NCBI GenBank assembly: GCA_963708675.1
Contig: CAVPTO010000003.1
Location: 3,038,001-3,102,000, forward strand
DNA from: DATAXP01 sp963708675
GTDB lineage: Bacteria > Planctomycetota > Planctomycetia > Pirellulales > PNKZ01
Reading direction: 5' to 3'
DNA: 64,000 nt
Below the pieces are notes generated by a model. The model did not search any database and was not told the DNA's origin. It saw nothing but the letters and a program-made list of their open reading frames with translations. The position numbers and the translations under genes were made by a program. Below, piece after piece: positions 18,972 through 27,448 of the stretch (within the stretch, counting starts at the first letter, position 1; each line of letters starts with the position of its first letter).

Positions 18972-19289
18972 CTAGCCAAACACTTCTGCTATGCGCTCGT
19001 CGGCGGCCGAACATCCGAGGCCTCGCAGGATGAAACCGATTGCCGCTGCTTTCGGCTTTCGTTCCGAACAAAGCGCATAGACACTCCGCACGAACGTCGC
19101 GTCGATGCCGAGTGACTCTTCGACCGTGTGCTTCCAATCGTCGATTGCGTATTCGCCACAGAGCTGATCGAGTTTCGCTTCCTTCGATTTATCGAGGCGT
19201 CCGACAGCCCAGCCGACGTACGCCGTGGCGATATACCAAAAGAGCTTCTCCTCGGTAATTGCGTCGTCCTTTTTCTTTCGCTTGGCCAT
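18972..19289 (-). CDS. Small hypothetical protein
   Basis: A 105-residue protein, ATG at 19289, with a basic N terminus (MAKRKKKDD) and one predicted hydrophobic helix-like stretch (FWYIATAYVGWAVGRL). I do not recognise the family. It is oriented away from the plus-strand ssb group, and lies just right of the tRNA fragment, so it may belong to a different insertion from the integrase. Confidence 0.5.
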   Translation of the reverse strand: MAKRKKKDDAITEEKLFWYIATAYVGWAVGRLDKSKEAKLDQLCGEYAIDDWKHTVEESLGIDATFVRSVYALCSERKPKAAAIGFILRGLGCSAADERIAEVFG

Positions 19290-19622
19290 GACTGTGAAAG
19301 CAGTGAGAGAAGTTTAGGTAGGTTGCTCGCAGGGCGATCCATCCTAGCAAGCCGGTCCCTTTGCCGTGCAAGGGATGCTCGCGGGGCGACCGCGCAAGAG
19401 GTTTGCGTCGCTGACCGCTCGCAAACCTGCGGGTCGCCTTCTGCGGCGAAAGCCGCGTCCGCTCGACACCCTTGACGGCGGGCTGCGGCTTGCTTGCCAG
19501 GCCATCGCCTGCGAGCGAATCACTCGCGGCGTTCTATTTCCTTCCCATCACACCGATGGCAATGCCCCGCGCTCCACCACGCGGAAGAGAAACCAGCTCT
19601 TATCTGATTTCCCTTCCAACCT
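19290..19622. other. Intergenic region before the ssb gene group
   Basis: No supported gene. It is GC-rich with short direct and inverted words built on GCTCGC and GGCGACC (19325-19400). A pyrimidine-rich stretch ending in CCTTCCAACCT lies immediately before the small gene at 19623, as before the next genes. Confidence 0.4.
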
Positions 19623-19796
19623 ATGGAGAATATCTCTGACCCGATCCTGGCACACGAAGCCAAGGTCTTCAAGATGATCCGGGAGAGCCTCTTCCCGGAG
19701 CCATTAAGCGACTGCTGCCGTGCGCCGATCGTCGAGGTCAACGACTTCGACCTTTGCACGTGTTGCCGTCAGCATTGCACGCCGACCCCGGCGTGA
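19623..19796 (+). CDS. Small Cys-rich protein (57 aa)
   Basis: A short frame from ATG 19623 to TGA 19794-19796. The product begins MENISDPILAHEAKVFKMIR and ends with two Cys pairs: LSDCCRAPIVEV and LCTCCRQHC. The CC-x(n)-CxxC pattern looks like a zinc ribbon of the kind found in short phage and plasmid proteins. The same flanking pattern as for ssb and the three genes after it (hairpin behind, pyrimidine leader in front) supports it as a real gene. Function unknown. Confidence 0.65.
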   Translation: MENISDPILAHEAKVFKMIRESLFPEPLSDCCRAPIVEVNDFDLCTCCRQHCTPTPA

Positions 19797-19811
19797 TCCG
19801 GCGGTCGCCTT

Positions 19812-19840
19812 CGGACGGGAGCCGCTCGGTTCCTGTCCTT
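19812..19840 (+). terminator. Hairpin followed by pyrimidine tract
   Basis: Stem 19812-19822 (GGACGGGAGCC), loop GCTC, complementary arm 19827-19837 with two G-U pairs. It is followed by TTCTTCTATTTCTTTTTCCC leading into the ssb start. It has the same stem core and tetraloop size as the hairpin at 20627-20654. Confidence 0.55.
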
Positions 19841-19867
19841 CTTCTATTTCTTTTTCCCATTTCAATT

Positions 19868-20212
19868 ATGAAATCCGTCAACAAAGTCGTCCTCATCGGC
19901 AATGTGGTCCGCGACCCCGAACTCAAGACCACGAAGAACGGCCAGTCCGTCTGCTCCTTCGACCTCGCGACGAATCGCGAGTGGAAAGACAAGAACGGCG
20001 AAAAGCAGGAGCTCGCCGAGTTCCACCACATCGTCCTGTGGGGTACGTTCGCCGAAACCTGCGCGAAGCACGTCAGGAAGGGCAAGCCGCTCTACATCGA
20101 GGGCTACCTCAAGACCAGCAGTTGGGAGGGCAAGCAAAAGGAGAAGCTTTCCCGCACTGAAATCGTCGCCGACGAGGTGGTCTTCCTCAGTGTATCGGCG
20201 CAGGCGAACTGA
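19868..20212 (+). CDS. ssb: Single-stranded DNA-binding protein
   Basis: A 114-residue protein with an OB fold: MKSVNKVVLIGNVVRDPELK, SVCSFDLATNREWKDKNGEK, FHHIVLWGTFAETCAKHV, KGKPLYIEGYLKTSSWEGKQ. I start it at ATG 19868, because the upstream extension overlaps the hairpin and is not SSB-like. It ends directly after the OB domain (VSAQAN) and lacks the acidic DDxPF tail that recruits repair and replication partners, as in many phage and plasmid SSBs. No Shine-Dalgarno is visible; a pyrimidine-rich leader precedes the ATG. Confidence 0.92.
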   Translation: MKSVNKVVLIGNVVRDPELKTTKNGQSVCSFDLATNREWKDKNGEKQELAEFHHIVLWGTFAETCAKHVRKGKPLYIEGYLKTSSWEGKQKEKLSRTEIVADEVVFLSVSAQAN

Positions 20213-20216
20213 ACAC

Positions 20217-20237
20217 GGGGCCGGTGACAGCGGCCCC
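20217..20237 (+). terminator. Hairpin after ssb
   Basis: Stem GGGGCCG (20217-20223) pairs with CGGCCCC (20231-20237), 7-nt loop. It is followed by ATTTGTACTTCCTTCCATCTTCC and the ATG of the next gene at 20262. The U content is weak for a full terminator. Confidence 0.45.
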
Positions 20238-20261
20238 ATTTGTACTTCCTTCCATCTTCCC

Positions 20262-20615
20262 ATGAATTCCTCCATCACCACATCACCGGATTACACGCAG
20301 GCGCCGTGGTACGTCTCGGAATCGCTCAAGCGCGGATTCAACGTCCGCTCGGCCCGCGGCGGGTTCCTCGCCTGGGTCGGCACCGGCTCAGCGCGACGCG
20401 ATGCCGCGAATGCCCAGCTCATGGCCGCTGCTCCACGGCTACTGGATTACTGCAAGGAGCTTCTCGGTGACGTGTCGCGCGTCGTTGAGCATCCCGACAT
20501 CGGCCGGATATGGGATTGGCGTCTCACGGAGCGCCAGCTCAAAGCCATCATCGCCGAGGCCGAGGGCCAGACCGCGTTCGTCGATCGGCGTGCTGTCGCC
20601 GCGATTGCAGCGTAG
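20262..20615 (+). CDS. Hypothetical phage/plasmid-type small protein
   Basis: A 117-residue protein, ATG 20262. It contains YTQAPWYVSESLKRGFNVRS, then GSARRDAANAQLMAAAPRLL and a C-terminal helix. The segment DAANAQLMAAAPRLLDYCKE matches short proteins of phages in which single residues of a query are listed as NAxLMAAAPxLL; I know the pattern but not a function. It follows ssb in the same direction, with a hairpin between. Confidence 0.65.
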   Translation: MNSSITTSPDYTQAPWYVSESLKRGFNVRSARGGFLAWVGTGSARRDAANAQLMAAAPRLLDYCKELLGDVSRVVEHPDIGRIWDWRLTERQLKAIIAEAEGQTAFVDRRAVAAIAA

Positions 20616-20626
20616 CGACGCATCTT

Positions 20627-20659
20627 CGGGCGGGAGCCACTCGGTTCCCGCCCGTTTTT
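20627..20659 (+). terminator. Rho-independent terminator-like hairpin
   Basis: CGGGCGGGAGCC (20627-20638), loop ACTC, GGTTCCCGCCCG (20643-20654), then GTTTTTATTTC. A 12-bp stem with one G-U pair followed by a T-run: a good intrinsic terminator, yet placed only 20 bp before the next start. Confidence 0.75.
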
Positions 20660-20678
20660 ATTTCTCTTCTTTTCCATC

Positions 20679-20969
20679 ATGGAATCCCTCACCCTCAAGC
20701 CGCAGGAAGTGCCGTTCGATGCGCCTGCCTCCTGCTGCATGTTCCAACCGTCGGCCCAGAAGCCATTCCTCGCGACCGCGGCCGCCGTGGCGCTTTACGG
20801 CGATCCCGTCATCATTCACTGCCTCGGCCGGCTCCGGCAGCTGGCCGATGAACATCACGGCCTCGACTACCTCCAGGTCTTCACCTGTCCGGGGAAGAGC
20901 GAGGCGCTCTGGTTCATTGAAGATGACGACGGAGGCGCCATCACGGCGCTCCTGCCATCCGATTACTGA
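20679..20969 (+). CDS. Small hypothetical protein
   Basis: A 96-residue protein, ATG 20679 after a CT-rich leader. It reads FLATAAAVALYGDPVIIHCL, LRQLADEHHGLDYLQVFTCP, then an acidic end (ALWFIEDDDGGAITALLP). I do not recognise the family. Gene direction and flanking hairpins tie it to the ssb group. Confidence 0.55.
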   Translation: MESLTLKPQEVPFDAPASCCMFQPSAQKPFLATAAAVALYGDPVIIHCLGRLRQLADEHHGLDYLQVFTCPGKSEALWFIEDDDGGAITALLPSDY

Positions 20970-20982
20970 CACAAACCGCCGC

Positions 20983-21004
20983 GCCGGGACGGCCAACTCC
21001 CGGC
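20983..21004 (+). terminator. Hairpin between small genes
   Basis: GCCGGGA (20983-20989) pairs with TCCCGGC (20998-21004), 8-nt loop, followed by TCCTTTTCATCTCCTTCC and the ATG at 21033. Same layout as the hairpins at 19812, 20217 and 20627. Confidence 0.5.
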
Positions 21005-21032
21005 TCCTTTTCATCTCCTTCCAATCCATCCA

Positions 21033-21455
21033 ATGGGTCAGTATTTCGCTGCCGTGAACACAGACAAAAAGGAGTTCGTTTGCCCGTGGTGCATCGGCGG
21101 CGTCGCCAAGCTCTGGGAGTGGGCCGCCAATCCGTGGGGCGCCATCTTCACGCTTCTCCTTCGCAAAAGCGATGAGGGCGGCGGCGGAGACTACTACGGC
21201 TACCACCGCGGTTGTGGCGAGGGCGGAGCGATCCGTGGCGCCGTTCATCCCATTGTCGGCCGCTGGGCGGGCGAGCGAGTCGCCCTCGTCGGCGATTACG
21301 ACAGCTCGAAGCTATGGGACGAACTCTATGAGCGAAAAAGCTTCCGCAACATCAGCGGCGAACTCGTCGCCGCATGGAACGACTTCATCGAGATTGGCAC
21401 GATGAAGCTCAAGCACACGCCGTGCAGTTCCTGCCGGTCAGACAAACAGCAGTGA
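21033..21455 (+). CDS. MGQY-type conserved hypothetical protein
   Basis: A 140-residue protein starting MGQYFAAVNTDKKEFVCPWC. It continues with a Gly-rich loop (SDEGGGGDYYGYHRGCGEGG) and WAGERVALVGDYDSSKLWDE. It resembles a widespread family of small proteins starting MGQYYxxVNLDKxEYL with a W-AGDRVxxxGDYxD core, of unknown function. A CPWC and a C-terminal CSSC could bind metal. It is the last gene of the ssb group and is closed by a strong terminator. Confidence 0.6.
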   Translation: MGQYFAAVNTDKKEFVCPWCIGGVAKLWEWAANPWGAIFTLLLRKSDEGGGGDYYGYHRGCGEGGAIRGAVHPIVGRWAGERVALVGDYDSSKLWDELYERKSFRNISGELVAAWNDFIEIGTMKLKHTPCSSCRSDKQQ

Positions 21456-21461
21456 CGGTTC

Positions 21462-21495
21462 AGCCCCGGTGGTTCGCTCCGCCGGGGCTTTTTTT
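21462..21495 (+). terminator. Strong intrinsic terminator
   Basis: AGCCCCGG (21462-21469) pairs with CCGGGGCT (21482-21489), followed by a run of seven T. It closes the ssb gene group ahead of the Gabija genes. Confidence 0.85.
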
Positions 21496-21656
21496 CATGC
21501 TCGCCGGCTCTGATACTTGGCTTTGCGTCGCTGTCCGAACGGTAACGCCGAAACCGTTTCGACTTATCAGTTGGCGTAACCGCAACGCTGGCCGGTTACA
21601 CTTCTTGTCTTGGTCCCCGTGTTGGAACACCATAATCGCGCCTTTCTGACGAACTC

Positions 21657-23684
21657 ATGTATATCGCTCGCATCCGCATCCGCAACTACCGTTGCTTCCA
21701 AGACACGACCGTCGACTTTCAGCCGGGCTTGAATGTCATCATCGGCGAGAACAACGCCGGGAAGACGACGCTCCTTAACGCCTTGATGCTCGTCTTCGAG
21801 CGTCGCGGCCGCGCTCGTCCAGAGGTTCATGATTTCTACCGACTCTTGGAACCTACCAACGCACCCCCCACAATCACAGCCGAAGTCGTTATTCGCTCAT
21901 CCGAGACAGATACCGCAAGCGACCGAGCTCTAGTTGCGTCATGGCTGACGCGACTTGACGCTCCGTGGGAAGCTCAGCTCACCTACCGTTTCTTTCTTCC
22001 CGAACAGCACGTTCCAGAATTTCTGTCAGCGCTTCAGTCCGCGGACCGCGACCACTTTTTTGAAGTCGTTGACGAATTCCTCCCGAAGTATGTCTCGCGA
22101 ATTTATGCTGGCAATCCGGAAACCGGCGTAACCGCCGATCGCGAATCTCTCACCAAGTTCGATTGCCAATTCTTAGACGCCCTTCGCGACGTGGAGACGG
22201 AGATGTTTACCGGCAGCACGCCGCTCTTCCGGTCGATGCTCGAAGAGGTGCTCGATTTTGGTGTCCCCTCTCCCGATCGCCGCACTCGACGTCAGGAATT
22301 CCGAGCTCAGGCCAATACACTCCGAACGGCACTTCTTTCGCGTTTGGATACCAATCGCCTATTTGAACTCGCGACAGAGACGGGAGCCGCGGATGGAGGC
22401 AATCCTACCTTGCGGGGCGCCGTCGAGGAGGCTGACCTCATTGCTGCACTCCGTCTCTTCGTTGCGCGCGAACAGTTCGCCTTTCCGGCCACTCACAACG
22501 GTCTCGGCTACAACAACCTGATTTACATTTCCTTGGTTCTGGCGAGTCTGAGCTTCCGCACATCGACCGATAAACTGGGCGATAACGCGGCCATTTTTCC
22601 GATGTTGCTTATCGAGGAACCCGAAGCGCATTTGCATCCAGCTCTTCAGTACAAGCTGCTGGCCCACATCGTCAGCCGTGTTCGAGCCGAGCCTCATCGA
22701 AATCGTCAAGTGTTCGTCACGACGCACTCGACCCATGTCACGGCGGCAGCCGGCCTGGAGCCGATCGTGTGCCTATCGATCACCGACGATGGTGCCATTC
22801 ATGTCTCGTATCCTGCGAGGCTGTTTGGCGATTCGCCGGCCGGCAAAGAATCGCGAGGCTATGTCGATCGCTATCTCGATGCGACGAAATCAGCAATGCT
22901 GTTTGCCAAGGCGACGGTATTTGTGGAAGGAATAGCGGAGCAACTCGTCGTTCCAGCGATCGCGCGCGCCCTCGGTCGATCATTCGATACACACCATGTG
23001 GCAGTTGTTCGCGTCGATGGTCTCACCTTCAAGCATTTCCTTCCACTCTTCGGCGCCGGAGTCGCTCCAGAGATGCAACAATTTGCCATGAATCGCAAGG
23101 TCGCGTGCATCATTGATGCCGATCCCTGCCGACGAGAAACGAATAATCCGAACGCACGGTGGAACTCGTGCTTTCCGTTTCAGCTCGATCGTGACGCCGC
23201 ACAGTACACCTATCGTTCCAATTCCGGTGCGCTTGCGAACGTTCGAGCTCTCGTGACCGGACGCCCGATCATCAACATCTTCAACGGAGTCAAGACGTTC
23301 GAGTACGATCTGGCGCTGGCCAATCTCGGTAAGCCCGCGATCGTCACGGATGCAATGGATTCCCACGCTGCCCTGCGGGCGTTGTCTGCGGCACCTGATC
23401 CGCTACCCACAGAATTGGAGAACGTTCTCGGTGCGAACGTCACTGATGATCTTACCGCAGTTGCCGACTCCAATAGCCGAAACACGTTTCGCTTTGCCGC
23501 CCTCTACCTAACGTGCGCTGAAGATGTGAAGGGCGCACACGCATTCGCCCTCGAAAAAATGTTGGGGGCGTTCAACACGACCACGCTTGCGGCCTCGTTC
23601 GTTCCGCCGCCGTACATCCGCCAGGCGATCGAGTGGGTCACCCCAGAACCGACGCCACCAGCTCCCACTGCCGCGCCCGCATGA
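21657..23684 (+). CDS. gajA: GajA-like OLD-family ATPase/TOPRIM nuclease (Gabija)
   Basis: A 675-residue protein. The ABC-type ATPase half starts MYIARIRIRNYRCFQDTTVD with Walker A GENNAGKTT (30-38). The Walker B/signature region MLLIEEPEAHLHPALQYKLL is followed by the His switch VFVTTHSTHV. The TOPRIM nuclease half has FVEGIAEQLVVPAIA (Glu, about 420) and ACIIDADPC (Asp, about 484). OLD nucleases nick DNA in an ATP-controlled way. The 4-bp overlap with a UvrD-like helicase gene gives the Gabija defence pair, in which GajA forms the core and GajB senses or unwinds DNA ends. The C terminus is Pro/Thr/Ala-rich. GajA looks intact. Confidence 0.88.
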   Translation: MYIARIRIRNYRCFQDTTVDFQPGLNVIIGENNAGKTTLLNALMLVFERRGRARPEVHDFYRLLEPTNAPPTITAEVVIRSSETDTASDRALVASWLTRLDAPWEAQLTYRFFLPEQHVPEFLSALQSADRDHFFEVVDEFLPKYVSRIYAGNPETGVTADRESLTKFDCQFLDALRDVETEMFTGSTPLFRSMLEEVLDFGVPSPDRRTRRQEFRAQANTLRTALLSRLDTNRLFELATETGAADGGNPTLRGAVEEADLIAALRLFVAREQFAFPATHNGLGYNNLIYISLVLASLSFRTSTDKLGDNAAIFPMLLIEEPEAHLHPALQYKLLAHIVSRVRAEPHRNRQVFVTTHSTHVTAAAGLEPIVCLSITDDGAIHVSYPARLFGDSPAGKESRGYVDRYLDATKSAMLFAKATVFVEGIAEQLVVPAIARALGRSFDTHHVAVVRVDGLTFKHFLPLFGAGVAPEMQQFAMNRKVACIIDADPCRRETNNPNARWNSCFPFQLDRDAAQYTYRSNSGALANVRALVTGRPIINIFNGVKTFEYDLALANLGKPAIVTDAMDSHAALRALSAAPDPLPTELENVLGANVTDDLTAVADSNSRNTFRFAALYLTCAEDVKGAHAFALEKMLGAFNTTTLAASFVPPPYIRQAIEWVTPEPTPPAPTAAPA

Positions 23685-25503
23685 CACCGTCCATCACCAT
23701 CAATTCCGATGACATCCTAGATGATGTCGATCATCACTTTCGGGTCACCGCGGGACCTGGTTCGGGAAAGACGTTCTGGCTCGTAAAACATATCGAGCGG
23801 GTCGCCCGCGTCAGCACGCGTCTTACGCCGTGCTCTCGCATAAGCGTCATCTCCTATACGAATGTTGCGGTGCGTGAGATTCTCCGCCGCCTTGGAACGG
23901 TCGCCGACAAGGTCGATGCATCTACGATCCATAGCTTTGTCTTCCGCAACGTCGTTCGTCCGTATGTGCATCTTCTCAAGGATGCGGATGGCCATGATCT
24001 TGTTGCACACCATTTGATCGACACGCACGACGTGCATTACCCAGCCTTTGGAAAGGTCGACGCCTGGGTACGGACGTCGGATGCACCAAGAATAATGGCT
24101 GACTTTCCACGTGGCTCGTGCGCACGTCTTTGGGACCAGCTCCGATCGCTCACAGTGCGCATTGACGAATCCGGCGAACCGATACTCGTTCCTTGCAAGA
24201 TCGAAGCGCGCGATCGATCTTTACAGTCGCTCTTCACCGCTGAACGGTTGCTCGCATACAAGCGACAATACTGGCTAGAAGGCAGCATCGATCACGAAGA
24301 CGTTCTGTACTTCGCCTACCGCATCCTCCATGAGTTTCCGACACTTCGTCGATTTCTCAGCGACCGGTTTCCATATCTCTTTATCGACGAGTTCCAGGAC
24401 ACACTGCCTGTGCAAGCCGAATTGGTCCGCTGGTTCGCCGAAGCCGGCACGGTCATCGGCGTCATCGGAGACCCTGAACAGGCTATCTTCGGATTCCTCG
24501 ATGCGAGTCCGACCTATTTCCACAGCTTTGCTCTCGACGGACACCGCACCTATACGATGGACGCGAATCGCCGAAGCACCCGCGCGATCGTCGACTTTTT
24601 GAATCGTGTACGTTCCGATGGATTGCAGCAACACCATTTTCGAGAGGACGTCGGCGTCGCACCTACTGTGTACAGCGGTAGCTTGACCGAATCGCTCGCG
24701 CACGCGAGGCAGTGCCTGCCGCACGACACACCTATGCTCGTCCTGCGCGAAAGCACGCGACGGTGGCGCAGGCAAGACTCGGAGCGACTGGCTACTCCAC
24801 AGATCCCTGGAAAGCATTGCACGAGGCTCAGGAGGAGCGTGAACGCTTCCTCATGCACGTAACTGTTGCCCTCGATCTCGCTCAACGCGGCATGTTTGAC
24901 GTCGCAGTCCACCGGCTGGTTCAGGGGTTATCAAGCAGGCATGGGTTCCGCCGGCCCATAACATTTGACGGGCCCTTGGACATGACCACGCGCCGGAGCA
25001 TTGCGCTCTTGATTCTTGAACACCTGCTCGACAAACACGGACAACTACTCTCGCAAACGGCGCTAGACTTCTACAACGCCCTCTATGACTTCCTGCCTAT
25101 CTGCCTCAGCGGAATGTCATTACCTGCAGTGCGCTCTGGAAAATTCCGCGATGCCGCGAGCGCGATACGTTATCACGACCTTTTTCATTCCTTGCATACG
25201 CCAGATGAGACCCGGTCGATTCGTACGGTTCACCAGGCAAAAGGAGCCCAGGAATCGGCAGTGTTCGTCGTTCTCGACGAGAGCCAAGCGGACCATATTC
25301 TGAATCCGGCTGTCGATGATGAAGAACAGCGCATCACCTATGTAGCACTCAGCCGAGCGCAGGATTACCTCTTCGTCTACTGTCCAACGACAGGTCGCCT
25401 GCCGGAATTTGCCACGCTCGCCATGACAACTCATGAGGTCGGCACGCAGCCTGCGCCGCCACCAGCCGTTCGCCGTCGATCGAGAGGGTCTTCGGGTGAA
25501 TAG
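23681..25503 (+). CDS. gajB: GajB-like UvrD/Rep superfamily I helicase, frameshifted near 24755
   Basis: ATG 23681 overlaps the gajA stop. The first frame gives Walker A VTAGPGSGKT (about 22-31), RISVISYTNVAVREI, STIHSFV, Walker B YLFIDEFQDT (about 232) and GDPEQAIFGF. After LVLRES it loses sense. The second frame (about 24750 on) continues with HATVAQARLGATGYSTDPWK, SIRTVHQAKGAQESAVFVV and YVALSRAQDYLFVY (motifs V-VI). One missing base near 24745-24765 explains the shift. Joined, the protein is about 607 residues, the usual GajB size. In the Gabija complex GajB is the helicase-like partner needed for defence. As given, the product would lack motifs V-VI. Confidence 0.85.
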
Positions 25504-25513
25504 CGCGTGCGTC

Positions 25514-27136
25514 TCAAGATTCCTCATGCGTGACAAAATCACCGATCGATCCCATCGCTTCCACAACCGGAGCGAGTTCGGAGTTGGTCTCAGTCAACGC
25601 AATGGTCTCGATAAGCTTCACGCTTCGCGAGCGAATTGATTTTGGGATTTCGTCGTGCATATCACTCATGCGTCGCAACTTCCAATCATCTCCCTTCGGA
25701 CGTTTCAGCTTGTATAGCGAGTCGCCCGCGTCCTTTCCGATCGGGCCGGTCGTCCAAATCTGTGCTTTGCACGTCGAGAAGTCACGCTTTGTTTCCCTCA
25801 TCCACTTCTTCAACGCTGGCACCGTCTCGGTGAAGAACTTGCGCACCTCTGATCCCGAGATGGACTTGTGTCTGTGATAAGCCTTGCACTCGATGATGAA
25901 GAGTTCATCGCCCTGTAGTCCGTAGACGTCGACGTCGCGCGTCGTGCTCCCCCAAGGTACAATGCGTTCCATCTCTATGCGCTCGTAACCGTGGTGACGC
26001 AGAATCAAAGCGCACAAGGTCTCGAAGCCAATCGATCGGAGATCAGCGATGATCGGGTTCGTCTTAAGCTCATCGATCAGCTTAGCAATGCCCTTAAACC
26101 GTTCCTGAGCATCAGCTGTGGTGCTACGGCCGAGCCCATTCAGGAGCTTCTCCACTTCCACCATTGCGTCCAGTGCTTCGTCACCGAACATCTGCCGGAA
26201 GCTCACCGTCATCAAGCCGTTCTCACGAGCAGCTTGCCACGCGCCACGCTCAAAGTCTCTTGCTGCAATAATCCCAAGCGCGGGCATCGACTTCGTTCCA
26301 CGGGCGGTTGCCCGCAGGATTCGCTGCACGAATGACTGAACCTGCGCGAGTGTGCAGACGCCGTGGTAGCAATCGATCAAGACCGGGCAAGGCGTCGGCT
26401 TCGATAATCCATTTTTCCATCGCACAAGTGGTTTGACATAGGAGAATCCAAATGCAGAGAAAAGCTGCTCATTGAAGAGCGTGTACGGTTTCGTCGCGTC
26501 GGGGAGGTCGATCCGGTTCCACGACAGGATGTTCTGACGGCGTAACCGCTCCCCGAGGATTCGGGTCAGCAACGCCTCGTACCGCAACTGATCGGCTCCT
26601 ATGTTTGCGAGTGCATCGAGGTCTTCATGGCTGAGTCGGCCTGGAGCAACGATCGACTCCATGGCCGTGTCCTGCTGGATTACCGTCGCTCCCAGTTCCT
26701 GTAGCCCTGCAAGTTCATTCTCATAGAGCCGTGTAAGCCGCATTGAGTCAGCCGATTCTGCCGCAATCGACACAGCCAATAGTCGGATGACGTTCACGCG
26801 ATGCAAAACGTGATGCGTGCCGAGCGCCGCGACGCAACGCGCCAACCCATGTCTGCTGGTTTGCTGAAGTTTCTGTCCGACTTTTGAAAAGAAGCCGGGG
26901 CTCCCGACCAGCGACTGTTCCGCGAAGAGCCTTTCGTCACGCGCAAGACGCAAATGCTCCGAACGCCAGACGCCGTCTGTATTCGACTGTCGGCTAATGA
27001 TCTGCCTTGCGTTCACGCCGCCGACTCCCTCATTCATCAGTAGGCGAGCGAGCTCGGAGGACGTGCGAACCTGCCCGCCCTCAAGGTATTTCAACAGCGT
27101 TTTCCCCTCGGCTTTCTTACGCGTCGTTCTAATCAT
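25514..27136 (-). CDS. HTH domain plus Mrr-like PD-(D/E)XK restriction endonuclease
   Basis: A 540-residue protein, ATG 27136 with GGAG upstream. N terminus: winged-helix-like LLKYLEGGQVRTSSELARLL, then RLARDERLFAEQ. The middle (about 150-330) is uncharacterised, with a PVLIDCYHGVCTLAQVQ strand segment. The C-terminal part has the Mrr nuclease order: FETLCALILRHHGYERIEME, then TTRDVDVYG (Asp), ELFIIECKAYHRHK (Glu-x-Lys), then an accessory helix-strand. It is convergent with gajB (11 bp apart) and divergent from the type I operon. A restriction-type nuclease here suggests a stand-alone defence gene, but no companion methylase or sensor is adjacent. The HTH may bind the palindrome at 27182-27200. 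Confidence 0.75.
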   Translation of the reverse strand: MIRTTRKKAEGKTLLKYLEGGQVRTSSELARLLMNEGVGGVNARQIISRQSNTDGVWRSEHLRLARDERLFAEQSLVGSPGFFSKVGQKLQQTSRHGLARCVAALGTHHVLHRVNVIRLLAVSIAAESADSMRLTRLYENELAGLQELGATVIQQDTAMESIVAPGRLSHEDLDALANIGADQLRYEALLTRILGERLRRQNILSWNRIDLPDATKPYTLFNEQLFSAFGFSYVKPLVRWKNGLSKPTPCPVLIDCYHGVCTLAQVQSFVQRILRATARGTKSMPALGIIAARDFERGAWQAARENGLMTVSFRQMFGDEALDAMVEVEKLLNGLGRSTTADAQERFKGIAKLIDELKTNPIIADLRSIGFETLCALILRHHGYERIEMERIVPWGSTTRDVDVYGLQGDELFIIECKAYHRHKSISGSEVRKFFTETVPALKKWMRETKRDFSTCKAQIWTTGPIGKDAGDSLYKLKRPKGDDWKLRRMSDMHDEIPKSIRSRSVKLIETIALTETNSELAPVVEAMGSIGDFVTHEES

Positions 27137-27181
27137 GGCGCCTTCTCCGTATCGCTTTTGTCACACTGAGCTTACTATAAT

Positions 27182-27200
27182 TCTCCCTCTTCGAGGGAGA
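27182..27200. promoter_or_regulatory. Operator-like palindrome between nuclease gene and type I operon
   Basis: TCTCCCTC (27182-27189) and GAGGGAGA (27193-27200) form a perfect 8-bp inverted repeat with a 3-nt spacer. It is 46 bp upstream of the nuclease start. A TATAGT-like -10 on the minus strand (near 27172-27179) lies just downstream of it, so a bound protein could block the promoter. The gap 27137-27448 contains nothing else I can support. Confidence 0.5.
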
Positions 27201-27448
27201 TCCACTAAGAGCAAGAACAAATGACGTTATTCCATAAGGTTTTGCGTCGACCGAACAGGCTAAATCCGTCACACTGATTCCATATTTGACGGATTACCGA
27301 CCAAGCTAGCACTGGATCGAGCCCTTGCTCTGTGTTCCAATGTCCACCAGCAATGTCCCCTCTTTTGGACGATCACAGGCAAGTCCCGGACACCTCACCA
27401 TCTGGGCAGGACACTGCAAAGAAAACTGCATCGCAGAGAACCAGAGGC

